From NCBI GenBank assembly GCA_032620915.1, contig CP136052.1, positions 2,332,501-2,396,500 on the forward strand: a stretch of 64,000 bases of DNA, in the 5' to 3' direction. Of the stretch, positions 63,564 through 64,000 are shown piece by piece. The stretch's first letter is position 1; the number at the start of each line of letters is the position of its first letter. This DNA is from Oscillospiraceae bacterium NTUH-002-81 (lineage in GTDB: Bacteria > Bacillota > Clostridia > Lachnospirales > Lachnospiraceae). The notes below the pieces were generated by a model. The model was not told the DNA's origin. It saw only the letters and a program-made list of their open reading frames with translations, and made no database searches. Both the position numbers and the translations under genes were made by a program.

Positions 63564-64000
63564 CTACTCTGCCTCGGTCTTCACCGGAGTAATGATCACC
63601 TTGCCGTCTTTCACCGCAAACTGATTGATGATGATATCATTGGATGTTTCGTGGTGATCCGGTGTCTTTTTATTTACCGCCTGCACCAGACCATCCCGCT
63701 CCTGCAGTCGGTTTTCTCTGCCATCCGAACCAATCTCCATCTTCTGCTCTGCCATATGGCACGGGAATCCGCCCGTCTCGTCCGCCGAAGCAGTCAGGCT
63801 GACCAGCTCATACTGCTGCACCGCCAGCTCTTCTGCTGTATAGGTGCCCTTGGGCAGATGAGAAAAGACCACTTTCGTCTCTCCGTCCTTATCTGCCTTC
63901 ATACTCCTGTAGAAGCTTTCCGTTTTCGTCTGTCCGTCTTCCTCATAGGTACGGGTCAGCCGGAACGTAAAGATCGGGCTTCCCTGGGTATCCCGTACCT
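63564..64000 (-). CDS. Surface protein C-terminal part with Cna-B/SpaA-like domain (partial)
   Basis: The frame is open from the window edge (64000) to a stop at 63564. It reads IFTFRLTRTYEEDGQTKTES, then FSHLPKGTYTAEELAVQQYE, the Cna-B/SpaA-like beta-sandwich that often carries isopeptide bonds. The C-terminal SNDIIINQFAVKDGKVIITP lacks a visible sortase motif. The N-terminal part is outside. It opens this part of the SipW/TasA operon. Confidence 0.75.
   Translation of the reverse strand, partial: VRDTQGSPIFTFRLTRTYEEDGQTKTESFYRSMKADKDGETKVVFSHLPKGTYTAEELAVQQYELVSLTASADETGGFPCHMAEQKMEIGSDGRENRLQERDGLVQAVNKKTPDHHETSNDIIINQFAVKDGKVIITPVKTEAE

Overview
The window looks like a chromosomal segment of a gut-type Clostridia (Bacillota), most probably Lachnospiraceae. 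The main grounds are the [FeFe]-hydrogenase maturation operon in the order TM1266-like regulator, hydE, hydG, hydF, the SipW/TasA-like surface operon, and many small families typical of that group. No species can be named from the sequence alone.

The window has two halves. From 1 to about 35.2 kb it is AT-rich accessory DNA, nearly all coded on the minus strand. From about 35.3 kb to the end it is mostly richer-GC chromosomal DNA. The accessory half seems to hold at least two integrated elements plus debris. Element A (left edge to about 22.25 kb) carries the 5' part of a group II intron, a large NTPase gene, a tubulin-type partition pair (tubR/tubZ), a Fic protein, a split HNH nuclease, a sigma-like protein, an XRE regulator between repeated operator-like boxes, a type I toxin-antitoxin pair, ArdC antirestriction, phage tape-measure remnants, small zinc-ribbon membrane proteins, a DUF2325 protein, a DUF3990/DUF3791 pair, an HNH homing-type nuclease and an HU protein. 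No relaxase or conjugation genes are visible.

Element B (about 22.25 to 34.48 kb) starts with a tyrosine integrase. It carries a defence-like operon (small HTH, GIY-YIG/DUF2075 helicase, MazG), two copies of an XRE plus DIP1984-like module, a phosphoesterase, a tRNA-Thr-like gene, and an HTH/AAA/PD-(D/E)XK protein, followed by GH172 and fragments of aroE, an ArsR regulator and fic. A 13-bp sequence lies inside a copy of the first codons of a low-molecular-weight protein tyrosine phosphatase gene at both 22.25 kb and 34.48 kb. It is followed on the integrase side by similar arm-type repeats. This suggests tandem insertion at one attachment site.

The chromosomal half holds an SDR dehydrogenase, SRAP repair protein, a second MazG, a deformylase paralogue, a possible HEPN protein, helicase-associated-domain and WYL genes, MerR/MATE, a YgjP-like metallopeptidase, the hyd maturation operon preceded by a candidate structured RNA of about 270 nt, an SpoU-type methyltransferase, ung, hisF/hisH, a SIR2-like protein and a TRIC channel. 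It ends with an operon of four TasA-like secreted proteins, their SipW-type signal peptidase and two larger surface proteins.

One property affects the whole window. At least fourteen genes, including hydE and hydF, are broken by single-base shifts, mostly one extra base in an A or G run. Nearly all are restored by removing one base. Sequence or assembly error is the simplest explanation, so these genes are described here in reconstructed form.
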